From Perognathus longimembris pacificus (lineage: Eukaryota; Chordata; Mammalia; Rodentia; Heteromyidae): 64,000 nucleotides of DNA. A program made the position numbers and the translations under genes. A model generated the notes under the pieces. That model was given only the letters and a program-made list of their open reading frames with translations, was not told the origin of the DNA and did no database searches. Below, one piece after another: positions 1 to 11,355 of the stretch; position 1 is the first letter of the stretch, and every line of letters begins with the position of its first letter. The stretch is from assembly GCF_023159225.1 (NCBI RefSeq), contig NC_063167.1, positions 71,053,798-71,117,797 of the forward strand, in the 5' to 3' direction.

Positions 1-59
1 TTGTCAGGATTGACCTGGTCCTGGAGGTCTAGGTGCTCATTGCTCGGATAGCTGGTCCC

Positions 60-300
60 AGTTGGCATTCACAGGGTTTGAATTCAAGGCCTGGGCACTG
101 TTTCTGAGCACTTCTGCTCAAGGCTAGCGCTCTACCACTTGAGCCACGGTGCCGCTTTCAGCATTTGGCTGGTTCTCTTGAGCCAAGCTTCCAGTCTGGC
201 TCTTTGCTGGTTAGTTGGGAGATGGAGTTTTAGAGGGATTTTTTTCTCTGCCCAGGCTGGCTTTGAACTGCAATCCAAGGAGTCTTAGCCATAAAAGCCC
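60..300 (-). repeat. B1-Geo SINE, diverged
   Basis: Reads on the minus strand as the 7SL/B1-like head plus Geo monomer. The Geo part is clear (CTCTACCACTTGAGCCAC) and is followed by the linker (TTGCTGGTTAGTTGG) and the head (CCCAGGCTGGCTTTGAAC). It contains an extra internal stretch and stops before the usual 5' end of the head. Confidence 0.8.
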
Positions 301-602
301 TTTTTATTTCCAATCAAAGCAACAGAAGAACAATAGGAGTAGAACTTACCTGTAACTTGTTGAGAATTGACCAACAAGTACTTTCCAGAGTTCTGATGTA
401 ACACAGAGAACAGCAGACTGAATGAGATCCATGTGCCATCAAATCAAAGTGTAATAGGGAGGTCAGATCTAGCCAGTGCCATCATTATCTGTGAAGGAAC
501 TTCAGGTTGACTCCAGCTCAGATTAGAGCAGAAGCCAACTCAAATCTTCACTAAGATCTCCCCCACCCTATCCAGGGAAGTTCCCCTTTGCTGTAATAAG
601 AT
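301..602. other. Unassigned sequence
   Basis: Unique-looking DNA between a SINE and an LTR. I see no exon, RNA gene or recognisable repeat. Confidence 0.4.
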
Positions 603-1160
603 TGTGTAAACTGCTTGACCACCTGAAGCATGGAAAGTTCAAGGAACGTTCAAGGTTAAACCCGTGCCCTCCTATGAGTAGGCGTATCCACCTGCATCTT
701 GTGAGCCCCGCCAAATCCATGCGACAATTCTAACTAAAATGATAGGTTGGTTCAAACAGATACTATGAGACAGACTGTAACTCTATTGGCCACCTGCATG
801 CGGCCTAGCATGCTCTGTAAGTGTTGTATCCTCATTGGCCGCCTGCGTGTGGCAAGTTTGACTGTGATGTTGGCCTTATAACCAGGCTGGAAGGCCACAG
901 GTGTGCGCGGTTCCAGCTCCTGAGTCTGGGCTGCACACATGCGGGTGGCTCCAGCTCCCGAGTCTGGGCCCTGATCCTGCACACGTGGTCGGCAGTTCTG
1001 GCTCCAGAGTCTGGGCTGCGACCAAGGGCAGTCGGTTCACTTTTTGTTCACTTTTTACTTCCCCAATAAATCTGTCTTTTTGTCATCTTGTAGCTGGAGA
1101 CTGTGTGGTGGACTCTTGGGGGAACCAGGAATCCCCTCCCTTGGGGGGAACCCCATTTCA
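603..1160 (+). mobile_element. Solo ERV LTR (first family)
   Basis: The order of signals fits a retroviral LTR. There are CCAAT-like boxes (ATTGGCC at about 785 and 834), a TATA-like CTTATAA near 877, three imperfect direct repeats around the core GAGTCTGGGC (about 920-1020), an AATAAA at about 1063 and a U5-like tail ending in CA at 1160. The TG start at 603 is a guess, and I find no matching target duplication. No retroviral coding sequence adjoins it. Confidence 0.5.
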
Positions 1161-2080
1161 TTGTAGTGAACCCCCACTCTACTTGAAAAGCATATCATTT
1201 AACCTTACTGGCAGGTGGAAGAGAACACAAATGAATTAACAATTAAGAGGGCAAAGGGTCAGGACAGTGTAAAAGTCTCAGCTTCAGTAGATCCGAAGTG
1301 GCTGTGTCTTCTATCCCGAATCAGCAGGCTTTGTTAGTCATGTGTGATGGAGGAAGGCAGGAGAGATGAATTGGATCTGGGTGAGGCTGTAGTGGCATCA
1401 GAGTCCCCTGGATAGATTGTCACACCTCCTGTTGGGTTGCCTGCAAAATTCTACACAAGACTGATTAAAGACATTTGAAATCTCCCAGTATTCCCTGGTT
1501 GTTTACTGTGAGTACTATGGCTTTTGTAGGCTGGTGCCCTACTGGTTTAAGCAGGGGGACAACTTTAAAAGATATTAGAAGGCTTGGGCCTTTAACCATC
1601 TTCCTAGTCACAAAATCCTCACAGACCAAAGGCCAACCAAGTCTGCTCTCTGCAGTAGCCATGACAGTTTCTGAGACATGGAGGGGGAAGACACCAATGC
1701 TACCCCAATGCAACCCTGTGGCCACCAAACACAACTCTGATGTTTTTAACCTTGGAGTAAGTCTCAGTTGCAACTCTGTCATCATAGGCCTGCTATAAAC
1801 CCAACTCTAACCTGGGGGGGCGGGGTCCAGAGCCAGGGCAGGAGCACTCTGGGCCTGTCAAAACCTTCACAGGACTCCTAGATTCCCTGAGCAGTTTTCC
1901 ATGCAAGAGAGAGAATAAGGAATCACTAGTAGTAAAACCAGGCAGTTTAGGAGCAGACTGTGGAGGCAGCTTCCTGTAGCCACGGACCACCACGGTCCAT
2001 GCAGCTAGCATACTTGTCAACCTGTCAACCTGTATCCTATAAAGCAAAATATTAATCCTGGGTCAGGAAAATTGAGGTTA
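1161..2080. other. Unassigned sequence between two LTRs
   Basis: There is no gag, pol or env-like frame. The short open frames here show no recognisable domain. It could be remnant ERV interior or ordinary unique DNA. Confidence 0.35.
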
Positions 2081-2580
2081 ACAGCCACAAAATGACTCTG
2101 GTCCCTTGATCTTAAAGAGTTTATGAGAGCACAGGAGAGAAAAATGGAGAAGCAAAATCTTAGTCTGAAGTGCCAGACTTTGAAGTCAGGCCCCACTTTA
2201 CCACATGAACCTGAGATAAGCAGGCCCTGTGAGCAGACCCAGGATAAGCCCATTAGGGCCCAGTCGGTCTAGAACTCTAACTGCTGGGAATGCTTAACTC
2301 TGAGCACCCCTGGGGTACCTCGAATCCTGAGCCAATCAGATTTGTACCTGTGTCCTAATCTTGCTTGCTTGAACACCTGATTGTTGTAACTTTGTTTTTT
2401 GCCTTTATAAGCCCTGTGTAATCGTAGCTCGAGGCTGCCTCCTAACCTCCGCTGTGTCAGTGGGTAGGACAAGGCCCGGGCCGCGGCTCCGCTTGAATAA
2501 AGTCTTGCCTTGCTATTGCATTTCGGAATGTCTGAGTCTCGGTGGTCTTCTTGGTGGTGGTCTTGCGACTTGGCCCAACA
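2081..2580 (+). mobile_element. Solo ERV LTR (gammaretrovirus-like)
   Basis: Shows GAGCCAATCAG (CCAAT box, about 2328), CTTTATAA (TATA, about 2403), AATAAA at 2496-2501, an R/U5 segment with GTCTGAGTCTCGGTGGTC, and a CA end at 2580. This arrangement is typical of class I (ERV1) LTRs. The left edge is uncertain. The sequence is unrelated to the LTR at 603-1160, so the two are not a provirus pair. Confidence 0.6.
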
Positions 2581-3529
2581 TTTCTTTCTTGGCCCTCTTA
2601 TTTTACTGTTTCTTTAAGGCTCTTCCTCTCCCCTTAGTGGCTGTGGGGCAGTATTTGAAGTAATGGCTATAACACACTAGTCTCCTTGTTACATGGGAGC
2701 TAGGGCTCCCACAGGGTACATGTTTTCAATCTGTTCTTTCTAACCCCATGGTGATCTCGCTGAAGTCTGGCTTGCCATGCTCTTCAGTACAGTCATTGAT
2801 TCCTCTAATATCCTGCAATGGTCTTCCCCAACTGTCTTCCTGGCAAATTCAATGGTGTCCCATGGAAATGGGGACTTGTGGTGTGCTAGGGACAGAGGCA
2901 CATCACATTGCAAGTGTCCCAGCTCTCCTCCACAGCCTGCAGCCACACCCATCACTACACAGGCACTGGGATGTACGGGACCAATGCAGGGGTATGGAGC
3001 AGAGAGCAAGGTAGAGTGTCCCTGGCTCAAAGTGAAGGTGTGGCTGGCCATGTAAAGGGGTGATCTGGACAAGGATTCCTGAGAGAGAAGGTAGTGCCAG
3101 AGACTAGAAGCAGCAAGTGAGGAGCATTTGGACAAGGGCAGGCTGCACAGCCCAGCAACAGCTACAGGGTTGGGTTGCTTGGGACAGCATGGGCCTGGGG
3201 AGAAGAGGAGAGGCCTAGGACAAAACCCAACCCCTGCAGCCCAGCCAGCTTCATTTCTTCAGAGATCACACATCAGCTCCTTCTGCAACCCTCTATTCAC
3301 GAAGTCTCCTAGTGTCCCTTGGGACTTCCCGAAGGACTTGCTGATGACGCCTGTCAAGCGTTTCACATTCCAGGTTTCAACTTTTGTCTTTGTAACTGGG
3401 CCTGCCCTCACTACACCCATCCCTTCCCACACCAGGAGCTCATAGTGTTATGGGATCTTATATGCATCACTAATTCAGGGTATTTGAAGCATAATTATTC
3501 AGTGAGTGAATAAATGAGTGAGACTTCTT
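2581..3529. other. Unassigned unique sequence
   Basis: No repeat or exon recognised. Overlapping open frames of about 90-130 codons occur on both strands but have no family resemblance. Confidence 0.4.
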
Positions 3530-3755
3530 CTTTTTTTTTTTTTTTGGTGGTGGTACTGGGGTTTGAACTCAGGCCCTTACACTTGCTAGATTGGTACTCT
3601 ATCACTTGAGCCATGCCTCAAGTCTGGCTTTTTGCTCAAGAGGGAGCCCAGCAAACTTTTCTGCTTACTCTGGCCTGGAAGTGAGATCCTCTGGATTTCA
3701 GCCACTTGAGAAGCTAGAATTACAGACATGAGCTATCAGCACCCAGTTTCATTTG
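3530..3755 (-). repeat. B1-Geo SINE
   Basis: Minus-strand copy. The A-tail appears as T15 at 3530-3545, followed by the Geo monomer (GGTTTGAACTCAGGCCC, TCACTTGAGCCATGCC) and the 7SL-like head ending at about 3752. Confidence 0.85.
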
Positions 3756-4190
3756 TAAAAAAACAAAAACTGACAATGATCATGACAGGACAAAGAACCA
3801 AAGAAATGTACAGCATATTTCAAAATAGATCTTTTTTGCTCTTTTCACACAAAAGGCCTGATTGCTAAAACACAGAATCTTTAGTGCCATCTAGTGGAAG
3901 AAGCTACAATAAAACAAAAGACGTACTAAAGAGTTTGCACGGTGGTTGTGGAGGCTTTCTTAATATATCTTGAACCAAAACAAAAGGGCGTGCATAGACT
4001 CTGTTGAGAGTCCATGGAACAGGACCTTGTGGGTGTTTTGGGTGGCAATGAGAAAGTCACTGTAATCTGAGCTGATCCTAAATAAATGCTAAGAATGGTA
4101 AATATTAACTGGTATTTTGTGATAAATGGGCGATTCTACATGCTGTGAAAGTGAAGATGGGGTATTTATAATACTGAACACTTGGAAGTG
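3756..4190. other. Unassigned sequence
   Basis: AT-rich unique DNA; nothing recognised. Confidence 0.35.
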
Positions 4191-4230
4191 CTCTTGTTTT
4201 TATTATAAAGGTGATGTACAGAGGGGTTAC
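4191..4230 (-). mobile_element. L1 3' end, very short
   Basis: The minus strand reads GTAACCCCTCTGTACATCAC followed by TTATAATAAAAAC. This matches the L1 3' ends at 25225-25312 and 37751-37937 of this window. It is a severely 5'-truncated insertion. Confidence 0.6.
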
Positions 4231-4234
4231 GCTG

Positions 4235-4413
4235 ACTACTTTGTCTAACATTGCCAGTATTAGGGCAACTGATGCTCTACCAGTTGAGCCATTGTTCTAC
4301 TTTTGGTTTGTTTGGTCACAAATTGAAGATGAGTCTCACAGACATTTCTGCCCAGACTGGCTTTGAACTGTGAGTAGCTAGGATTACAGACGCAAGCTAC
4401 CAGCATTGGGCTA
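4235..4413 (-). repeat. B1-Geo SINE, internally deleted
   Basis: Minus-strand copy with a shortened Geo part (CTCTACCAGTTGAGCCA) and head (CTAGGATTACAGACGCAAGC). Confidence 0.75.
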
Positions 4414-4454
4414 TTCCCCCTCCCCCCTCTTCTCTTCTTTTAGAAAAGTTTTTT

Positions 4455-4827
4455 AAAAAATGGTTAGCTCGGGCTGGGAATATGGCCTAGTGGCAAGAGC
4501 AAGTTCTATGCAGAAGAGGAAGGACATGAGAGGAAGAAACTGCAGGAGCAGGACAGAAAATACCCAGAGTACTCCACTCAAAAGTGGACTCCTGGGCTGG
4601 GGATATGGCCTAGTGGCAAGAGTGCTTGCCTCATATACATGAGGCCCTGGGTTTGATTCCCCAGCACCGCATATATGAAAAACAGCCAGAAGTGGTGCTG
4701 TGGCTCAAGTGGTAGAGTGCTAGCCTTGATCAAAAAGAAGCCAGGGACAGTGCTCAGGCCCTGAGTCCAAGGCCCAAGACTGGCAAAAAAAAAAATAAAA
4801 ATAAAAATAAATAAAAAAATGGTTAGC
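4455..4827 (+). mobile_element. Chimeric IDL / IDL-Geo insertion with target duplication
   Basis: A 14-base direct repeat AAAAAATGGTTAGC flanks the insert (4455-4468 and 4814-4827). Inside, from 4469, is an IDL head (GGGCTGGGAATATGGCC), then about 75 bp that match no SINE here. A complete IDL-Geo follows from about 4592, ending in an A-rich tail. Confidence 0.8.
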
Positions 4828-5318
4828 AAACAAAAGCCTTTTGTCAGAGTGATAAAGCCTGAAATGATGAATTTAAAATGGCAGTGATTTAATCCCTTCC
4901 CTAGTTCAAATGGCAGCTAAGTTTCCTGAGCAAAAGTTCATCAACACCCTGGTGACAGCATTTAGTGCGTGGGTAGGTTATGCTACAGCACAGCACATAG
5001 AGGGCTGCCTGCCAGTCCAGGCACGTTGCTAGGCAATATAAATAACGTTGCAACGCAAAAGAAATCATCACACCCACCAAGGCAAATCCTACTTATATAT
5101 TTTTAGATTGACAGCAACTGTTTTAAATGCTTCAGGGTAGCACTCACATCTGTACTGCATTTTAATAAAACTCTATTAGCTACAGTGTGTGGGACCCAAA
5201 AGCACTTTTTCCTGTTGTTAATGATCAGTACACAGTGTTTTCAGGAAATTCTGGTGTGGTAAGGCTCTTGTATTCTCCCAATGTTCCCTATTAGCATCTC
5301 ATCAAGAAAACATTTGGA
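4828..5318. other. Unassigned sequence
   Basis: Unique-looking DNA without recognisable features. Confidence 0.35.
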
Positions 5319-5548
5319 GTCTAGCACCAGTGGCTCACGCCTGTGATTCTAGCTGTTTAGGAGGCTGAGATCTGAGGGTTGTGGTTTGGAGCCAGTCCAG
5401 GCAGGAAAGTTCCTGAGACATATTTCCAATTAACTACTAAAAAGCCAGAAGTGGAGCCATAGCTAAGATGGTAGAGCGCTAGCCTTGAGAAGAAAAAGCT
5501 CAGGGACAGCGCCCAGGCCATGCATTCCATACTGGCACACACACAAAG
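5319..5548 (+). repeat. B1-Geo SINE
   Basis: Plus-strand copy: GTGGCTCACGCCTGTGATTC at the start, GGTAGAGCGCTAGCC in the Geo part, ending in a short CA-rich tail (GGCACACACACAAAG). Confidence 0.88.
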
Positions 5549-6830
5549 ATCCATTAATTGTTTCCACATTTTGTGTTACTTTTTCAAATGCCTACTAGAA
5601 ATGATAGAAATGACTCACAAGGAGTTTCCATTGGGCAGTTCCACTCTAGATCTTGGCAAAACAGTGTTATCAGAAGAGTTTATCTTCAAAACAACTCTTC
5701 CATTCTAATGCCTGCCCCTACCAAGGGCATTCTTCTGAAGGGCCAGCCCTGTCCCCACTCCCCAGCCCAGAGTGGGCTTCAGGACTAACGTGACAGGGAC
5801 TGAGTGAGTGTCTGCTGTTCTCCTGGCTTTCCTGGGCATATAAACATGTGCCAGGGGGTTGGTTACAGCACAACAGAAAGGGCTTCTGAGGAGAGCTGCG
5901 GCAGGGCACTGAGAGTCAGGATTTTATCTTACTTACACTAACATTGTTTCCAAAACCTAATTGGAATAGTTAATTCCATTATAATCTGATTTATTACTCT
6001 TTTGTGTAGATGTGTGTACCTCACACATTCTCAGTGGAAACAATCTCTTCTCTAGATGGGCAAAAATTGGTTCTTGGAATTTGAAAAGAAAATTTTATTC
6101 TTTGCATAAAACATGGAAGTGTGTATGTGTATATCACATATATGTGTATGTGTATATGCTGTACATAAAACCCCTTATTGGGTGGATTTTGTAAGAGATG
6201 CAGAATAAAAATATTGAAGACATTCACGAGTTAGGAGAGAGGGAGCAGCTGAGGAGTGTTAAAAATATCCATTACCCACCAATTGCAAACAGTCTGCCAA
6301 CTTCATTCTGTGTGTCTCCCTCCTCTGTGTGTGGTGGGTGTGTTCATGCGCATGCGTACATGCTGTCTTGATGAAGGGTACAGAGAAAGGAGCATTTCTA
6401 AATAAGAGTCTGGGTACAATGCCATCCACTTTCCTCCCCCATACTTCCTCTCCACCTGCCTCCGAGCCCACTGTGGGCGCCATGTCTGTCACCTCAGCGG
6501 TTTGTGTTATTGTCCATTTGTGCAGAGCTCCTCAGGCCACTCCATCTCCTCACACAGCCTCTCCCTGGATGGCTCCCCTGTGGTAGAGAGTCACAAATAC
6601 AGAGACAGCATGCGTCCCTTCACTGCCATTACCCTCACCATCGTCTCTGCCACTCAGCTGTGAGCTGGTGCTGTACACCTGGCTGTCTTCCATGGGCGGC
6701 TGAGTCCTCCAGAGGCAAGGATTGTGGCTTTGTTTTCTCTTTATCCTCGGCAGGTACCATGGGCCCTTTCACAATATTTATTATATGCAGCAATAATTAT
6801 TTTCTATGGAAACACTTTTTTGTTTGTTTG
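5549..6830. other. Unassigned unique sequence
   Basis: No exon or repeat recognised. Contains a short imperfect TATATGTGTATG run near 6125-6160. Confidence 0.35.
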
Positions 6831-7062
6831 TTTTCATCAGTCATTGGGCTTGAACTCTGGGCCTAGGCGCTACCCCTGAGCTCTTCAGCTCAAGGTTATG
6901 ACTCTACCACTTGAGCCACAGCACCACTTCTGGTTTTCTGGTGGTTCACTGGAAATAAGAGTCTCATGGACTTTCCTGCCCCGACTGGCTTTGAACCACA
7001 TTCCTCAGATGTCAGCCTCCTGAGTAGTTAGGATTATAGGCGTGAGACACTGGTGCCCATCC
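6831..7062 (-). repeat. B1-Geo SINE
   Basis: Minus-strand copy of the variant carrying GAGCTCTTCAGCTCAAGG and GGTTTTCTGGTGGTTCACTG, the same variant as at 9600-9985. Confidence 0.88.
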
Positions 7063-8296
7063 ACATAGTTATTTTATATAATTTGTATAATTCTGTTTAA
7101 AAGAACAGTACAACTAAAAAAAGGAAACAATTTTATGTGGCCTGTAAAGTTTTATTGCTGCTAACAGTATTTCAGATTAAACTTTTGTAAAATATTGAAA
7201 ATAGCTCCCGGTTCTTTATTATTGCTCTTGTAAGCCTCTTGGCTCTAGGGAACTTGGTTGGCTGTTTCTTGTAGCTCCAGCATTTTCTGCTTTTATGTCT
7301 CAGCACTCTGAAGTGGGAGGCAGGCACAGGATAGGGGAACATGGCCATATGAGGTGGACACAAACAAAAATGGAAGGCTTTGTTTTCCAGAATTTTGCAG
7401 TTGAGTGACAAACAGACACATGAGTGATATCAATAGGCTTCCCAACATTTGAATCTCTCTCTTTTCTTTTTGAATGTTCACAATACAATATCACTTTATT
7501 TCCCACAGAAAGCTGTGTGGAGTAGCTAGTATTATATATCCACTTGTTGGCTAGCTTTCCTTTACCGTGACGAGGAGGAAAGACTGATCTGGCCTCGTGG
7601 TAGAAGGTTTTTGTCTGTAGTGACTCAGTCATGTCATGTTGGCCTGTGGTATTAGGTATCACAGCAGGAGCAAGCTACCGGTGGGAACTTCTCACTGCAT
7701 GGCAGCCAGACAGCAAAACTTGGGAAGGGGCAGGGCCAGTAGCTTTACTTCCTTCCTCTAGGCCACGCCTCTTGGAGGTTCCTGCAGATTAGGGACCAAA
7801 CTTGTACAATATGGGCTTTGGGTGGACACTGAAAATCCAGACCATAAGGACCCATTTTAAAGAGGTTGTTACTATAAGCCAGAATGTGCTATTAAAGTAA
7901 GAGATTCTCTAGTGTTTGCTAGGTAATAGGTACCCCGCCCCCGCCCCCCTCCCCCACCAACCTGAGGCCAACCAAGTTTTCAATCTACATACAGGTCCTA
8001 ATCAAATTTGACACCTTGCCTTTATAAAAGTATGTGGTTATAACCTAGGCTTCAACTTAACCTTTCATCAACAGGAACAAATGTTTAATGAATGACACAT
8101 TCCAGGTTGGTAAATTCTCAAATGAAATTTGTAGAACTAAGTAAAATAAAGTGGTATTAGGTAAGTTTTTTGAACTTAGTAAATTTAGGTGCATAGTTCT
8201 ATATATTTACCCAAAGGAAAGGCAGGAATGCTTGTGTGTGCAAATGGAGGAAGACCAGAGCCCAGTGTGGTAATCATTAGGAAGGCAGGCTTAGGA

Positions 8297-8299
<3 letters not shown>
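7063..8299. other. Unassigned unique sequence
   Basis: Nothing recognised. There is a short C-rich stretch at about 7935-7957. Confidence 0.35.

Positions 8300-8349
<50 letters not shown>
8300..8349 (+). repeat. (GT)n microsatellite at a SINE 3' end
   Basis: About 25 GT units directly abut the 3' end of the minus-strand B1-Geo copy that starts at 8350. Read on the SINE strand it is a (CA)n tail. Confidence 0.95.
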
Positions 8350-8351
<2 letters not shown>

Positions 8352-8772
8352 AGTACTGGGGCTTGAACTCAGGTCCTTTAGCTTTTTCACTCAAAGCTGA
8401 TGTTCTACCACTTAAGCCATGGGTACATTTCCAGCTTTTTTTTTTTGGCCAGTCCTGGGCCTTGGACTCAGGGACTGAGCACTGTCCCTGGCTTCTTCCC
8501 GCTCAAGGCTAGCACTCTGCCACCTGAGCCACAGCGCCCCTTCTGGCCGTTTTCCGTATACGTGGTGCTGGGGAATCGAACCTAGGGCTTCATGTATGGG
8601 AGGCAAGCACTCTTGCCACTAGGCCATATCCCCAGCCCCATATTTCCAGCTTTTTGCTGGTTAGTTGGAAATAGCAGTCTCTTAGACTTTCCTGCTCTGG
8701 CTGGTGTCAGACTTTGATGGTCAGATCTCAGCCTCCTGAATAGCTAGGATTACAGGTGTGAGCCACATGCCC
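8350..8772 (-). repeat. B1-Geo SINE split by a nested IDL-Geo
   Basis: The Geo part lies at 8350-8432 and the linker and head at 8639-8772. The host is interrupted by an IDL-Geo copy in the same orientation. The sequence ATTTCCAGC occurs on both sides of the insert as the target duplication. Confidence 0.88.
8433..8638 (-). mobile_element. IDL-Geo SINE, nested
   Basis: A T10 run (the A-tail on the SINE strand) precedes GGCCAGTCCTGGGCC. The copy ends with the IDL head CCATATCCCCAGCCCC. It is complete and little diverged, so it is younger than its host. Confidence 0.92.
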
Positions 8773-8895
8773 AGTTTAAGTAAGCTACCATTATGCTTTC
8801 ACTATGTGGCTCTAGGCTTCAGTGCGTCTGTCCTCGTTAGAATTGAGAACTGAAGTCCTCAGGACTTTAGTTAGTGTGTTTACTGAGAAGAAAAC

Positions 8896-9118
8896 AATGT
8901 GGCCCTGGTGGCTCACACCAGTAATCCTAGCTACTCAGGAGACTGAGATCTGAGAATCACGGCTCAAAGCCACCCCGGGCAGGAAAGTCTGTGAGACTCT
9001 TATCCAATTAACCACCAGAAAACTGGAAGTGGTGCTGTAGTTCAAGTGGTAGAGTGTAGCCCAGAAGAGCTCAGGGACAGTGCCTAGGCCCAGAGTTCAA
9101 ACCCATGACCAACAGAAA
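8896..9118 (+). repeat. B1-Geo SINE
   Basis: Plus-strand copy from GGTGGCTCACACCAGTAATC to CCAACAGAAAACAAGAC, with a slightly shortened Geo part. Confidence 0.87.
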
Positions 9119-9599
9119 ACAAGACAAAACAAGACAGCTTCTTTTCTGATAGTCCCAGGACAGAAAAGATTGAAATGTCCCTCTAACCCAAAGCAGGCCC
9201 TAGTACTTGGGGGACTTCCCTCAATCACAAGCTGCCCCTCTCCTTTGGAGCTGGGTCCACACTGGTTTCCTTTTTCATCTTTCTGTGCTCTGTGGTTGTT
9301 TGTAGCAGGCCCGTGTTTTGGGAAGGCCATTAGCCAGTTCTGTTCTCTTATAGCATCAGCTGCTGAGCTACCATGCCCTGCCAGTCCTCAGACCTCCTGG
9401 GACCTGGTTTGAACTAGCAACTATTTGGATAAGGCTTTCTGTTGTATCCAAATGGCTCACACATGAAACATTTCTTCTTAGCCTGTTCCACCAGTGGAAT
9501 TAAACAAAAAAGCAAAGTTGTTCATATTTTTTCTGTTATTGAACTCCTTGATATTCTTTTGACCTACTCAACATATGTGCTTAATAGTAGCTTTTTTTG
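9119..9599. other. Unassigned sequence
   Basis: Unique DNA; nothing recognised. Confidence 0.35.
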
Positions 9600-9985
9600 T
9601 TGTTTGTTTTAGTCAGTCATGGGGCTTGAACTTGGGGCCTAAGTGCTGTCCCTGAGCTCTTTAGCTCAAGGCTAGTGCTCTATCATTTTGAGCCACAGCT
9701 CCATTTCTGGTTTTCTGGTGATTAATTGGAGATAAGATTCTCATAGATCTTCCTGCCTGGGCTGGCTTTGGGGCTTGAACTACTGGCCTGTGCATTGTCC
9801 TTGAGCTCTTCAGCTCAAGGCTAGTGCTCTACCACTTGAGCCACAGCACCATTTCTGGTTTTCTGGTGGTTAATTGGAAATAAGAGTCTCATGGACTTTC
9901 CTGTCTAGCTGGCTTTGAACCATGCTCCTTGGAGCTCAGCCTCCTGAGTAGCTAGGATGACAGGCATGAGCCACAAGTGCCCAGC
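9600..9985 (-). repeat. B1-Geo SINE with internal duplication
   Basis: A Geo part plus most of the linker (9606-9768) is followed directly by a second Geo, linker and head (9769-9985). The junction fuses GGCTTTG of the head to GGGCTTGAAC of the Geo end. These two sites share near-identical bases, so the unit looks internally duplicated and not like two independent insertions. Confidence 0.82.
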
Positions 9986-10044
9986 CAGAAGCTGGTTTTC
10001 TTTATTCTTTTCTTCTTGCCCAAATGTATATGTTGCTTTTTCTT

Positions 10045-10272
10045 TCTATTTTTGTGCTGGTACTGGAGCTGAACTCGAGGCCTGGGTGCTGTCCCTTAGC
10101 TCTTTTACTCCAGTCTGTTGTTCTACCAGTAGAGCCAAACCTCCACCTCTACTTTTTGGTAGTAAATTGGAGGCAAAAGTCTCACAGACTTTTCTGACCA
10201 GGCAGGCTAGTTTTGAGCCATGATCCTCAGATCTCAGCCTCCTCAGTAACCACCCACCAGTGCTCAACAATT
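10045..10272 (-). repeat. B1-Geo SINE, diverged
   Basis: Minus-strand copy: GGTACTGGAGCTGAACTCG, CTACCAGTAGAGCC, CAGATCTCAGCCTCCTCAG. Confidence 0.82.
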
Positions 10273-10562
10273 CTGAGGTTTTTAGTCCAGCTTCCCTCCC
10301 TCCTACCTACTTTGACAGACTAGACAGACAAAGAGTTTAGGAAACGAATATTTAATTATTCTCTTGAATGGTCAGAACTCTAAAATTCAAACTTTCTACA
10401 ACCAATCGTAATGCAGACGCCTGGCCCACAGTGTCAGGCAGGCTACAGTCAACCCACGAAAAGTGTGGAGAGGGGCTGGAAATAAACTAATTCCCATCAC
10501 AGCTTCATGCCTCAGGGCCCTGTTCCACAAGGTTATTGCCTATTTCTTCCAGAAGTCTCTGT

Positions 10563-10625
10563 GAGGGCTGGGGCATAGCTCAGGGCTCGAGGGCTCGCCC
10601 AGCATACATAGGTTTGATCTCTAGA
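10563..10625 (+). repeat. ID-like SINE monomer
   Basis: A single head (GGGCTGGGGCATAGCTCAGG ... GGTTTGATCTCTAG) with no Geo part. It resembles an ID element. Confidence 0.7.
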
Positions 10626-11183
10626 AGTCTCTGCTGTTTCAAGGAGCACAGTTGCTACCTGAATTTCAATTCTGGATAGGCAGGGTCGTGAGGGTAACAT
10701 TCAGAGTAACAGAGTTAGAGACCCAATCTGGGTGAATTGTTTTTTCTATTAGAGCTTCGTTTCTGGATAAGAATGAAGGGAGAGGAACTTAGAGGCACAA
10801 GTTGAAGATAACCCCAGCATAACATTTCCACACGACTTGTCAACTCTGTTCATTGAAAGGCAGTGTGGAGTTTACCTGCCACAGACAGTGGCCCCTCTGT
10901 GCCCAGGCCATAGGCAGAGAGACAGAAGCTTCCATTGCTTCCATTTCTAGGAAGAAAACAGATTTGTTTGTTCCCAAACAGATCAATGCCAAATCAGAGT
11001 TTCTTGCACTTGGCACAGAGGACAGTTGGGGCTGGAGGATTGATTCTTTGCTATGGGGAGAAGCCTTTGGCCCAGGGTGGTGAGCAGCCTCCCTGAGCTC
11101 CACCCACCAGGGCCAGCAGCGCCACCTGGGGGCCAGGAGCCCCGCTGTCCCGCTTCTTCCAGAATGGTCTTCCGGAAAGTCCA
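10626..11183. other. Unassigned sequence
   Basis: Unique DNA; no exon recognised. Confidence 0.35.
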
Positions 11184-11286
11184 GTGAGCCACTAAAAAGC
11201 TGGAAGTGAAGCTGTGGCCCAAGTGGTAGAGATCCAACCTTGGGGGAAAGCTAAGAGTCAGCATCCAGGCCTTGAGTTCAAGCCCC

Positions 11287-11291
<5 letters not shown>
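11184..11291 (+). repeat. Geo part of a B1-Geo SINE, 5'-truncated
   Basis: Starts in the linker (CCACTAAAAAGCTGGAAGTG) and ends TTCAAGCCCCAGTACAC, running straight into the CA tract. Confidence 0.82.

Positions 11292-11353
<62 letters not shown>
11290..11353 (+). repeat. (CA)n microsatellite at a SINE 3' end
   Basis: About 31 uninterrupted CA units continue the terminal CAGTACAC of the SINE. Confidence 0.95.

Positions 11354-11355
<2 letters not shown>

Noticed and set aside
603..2580. A single provirus with paired LTRs
   Set aside because: The two LTRs do not match each other and no gag/pol/env remnants are seen between them.
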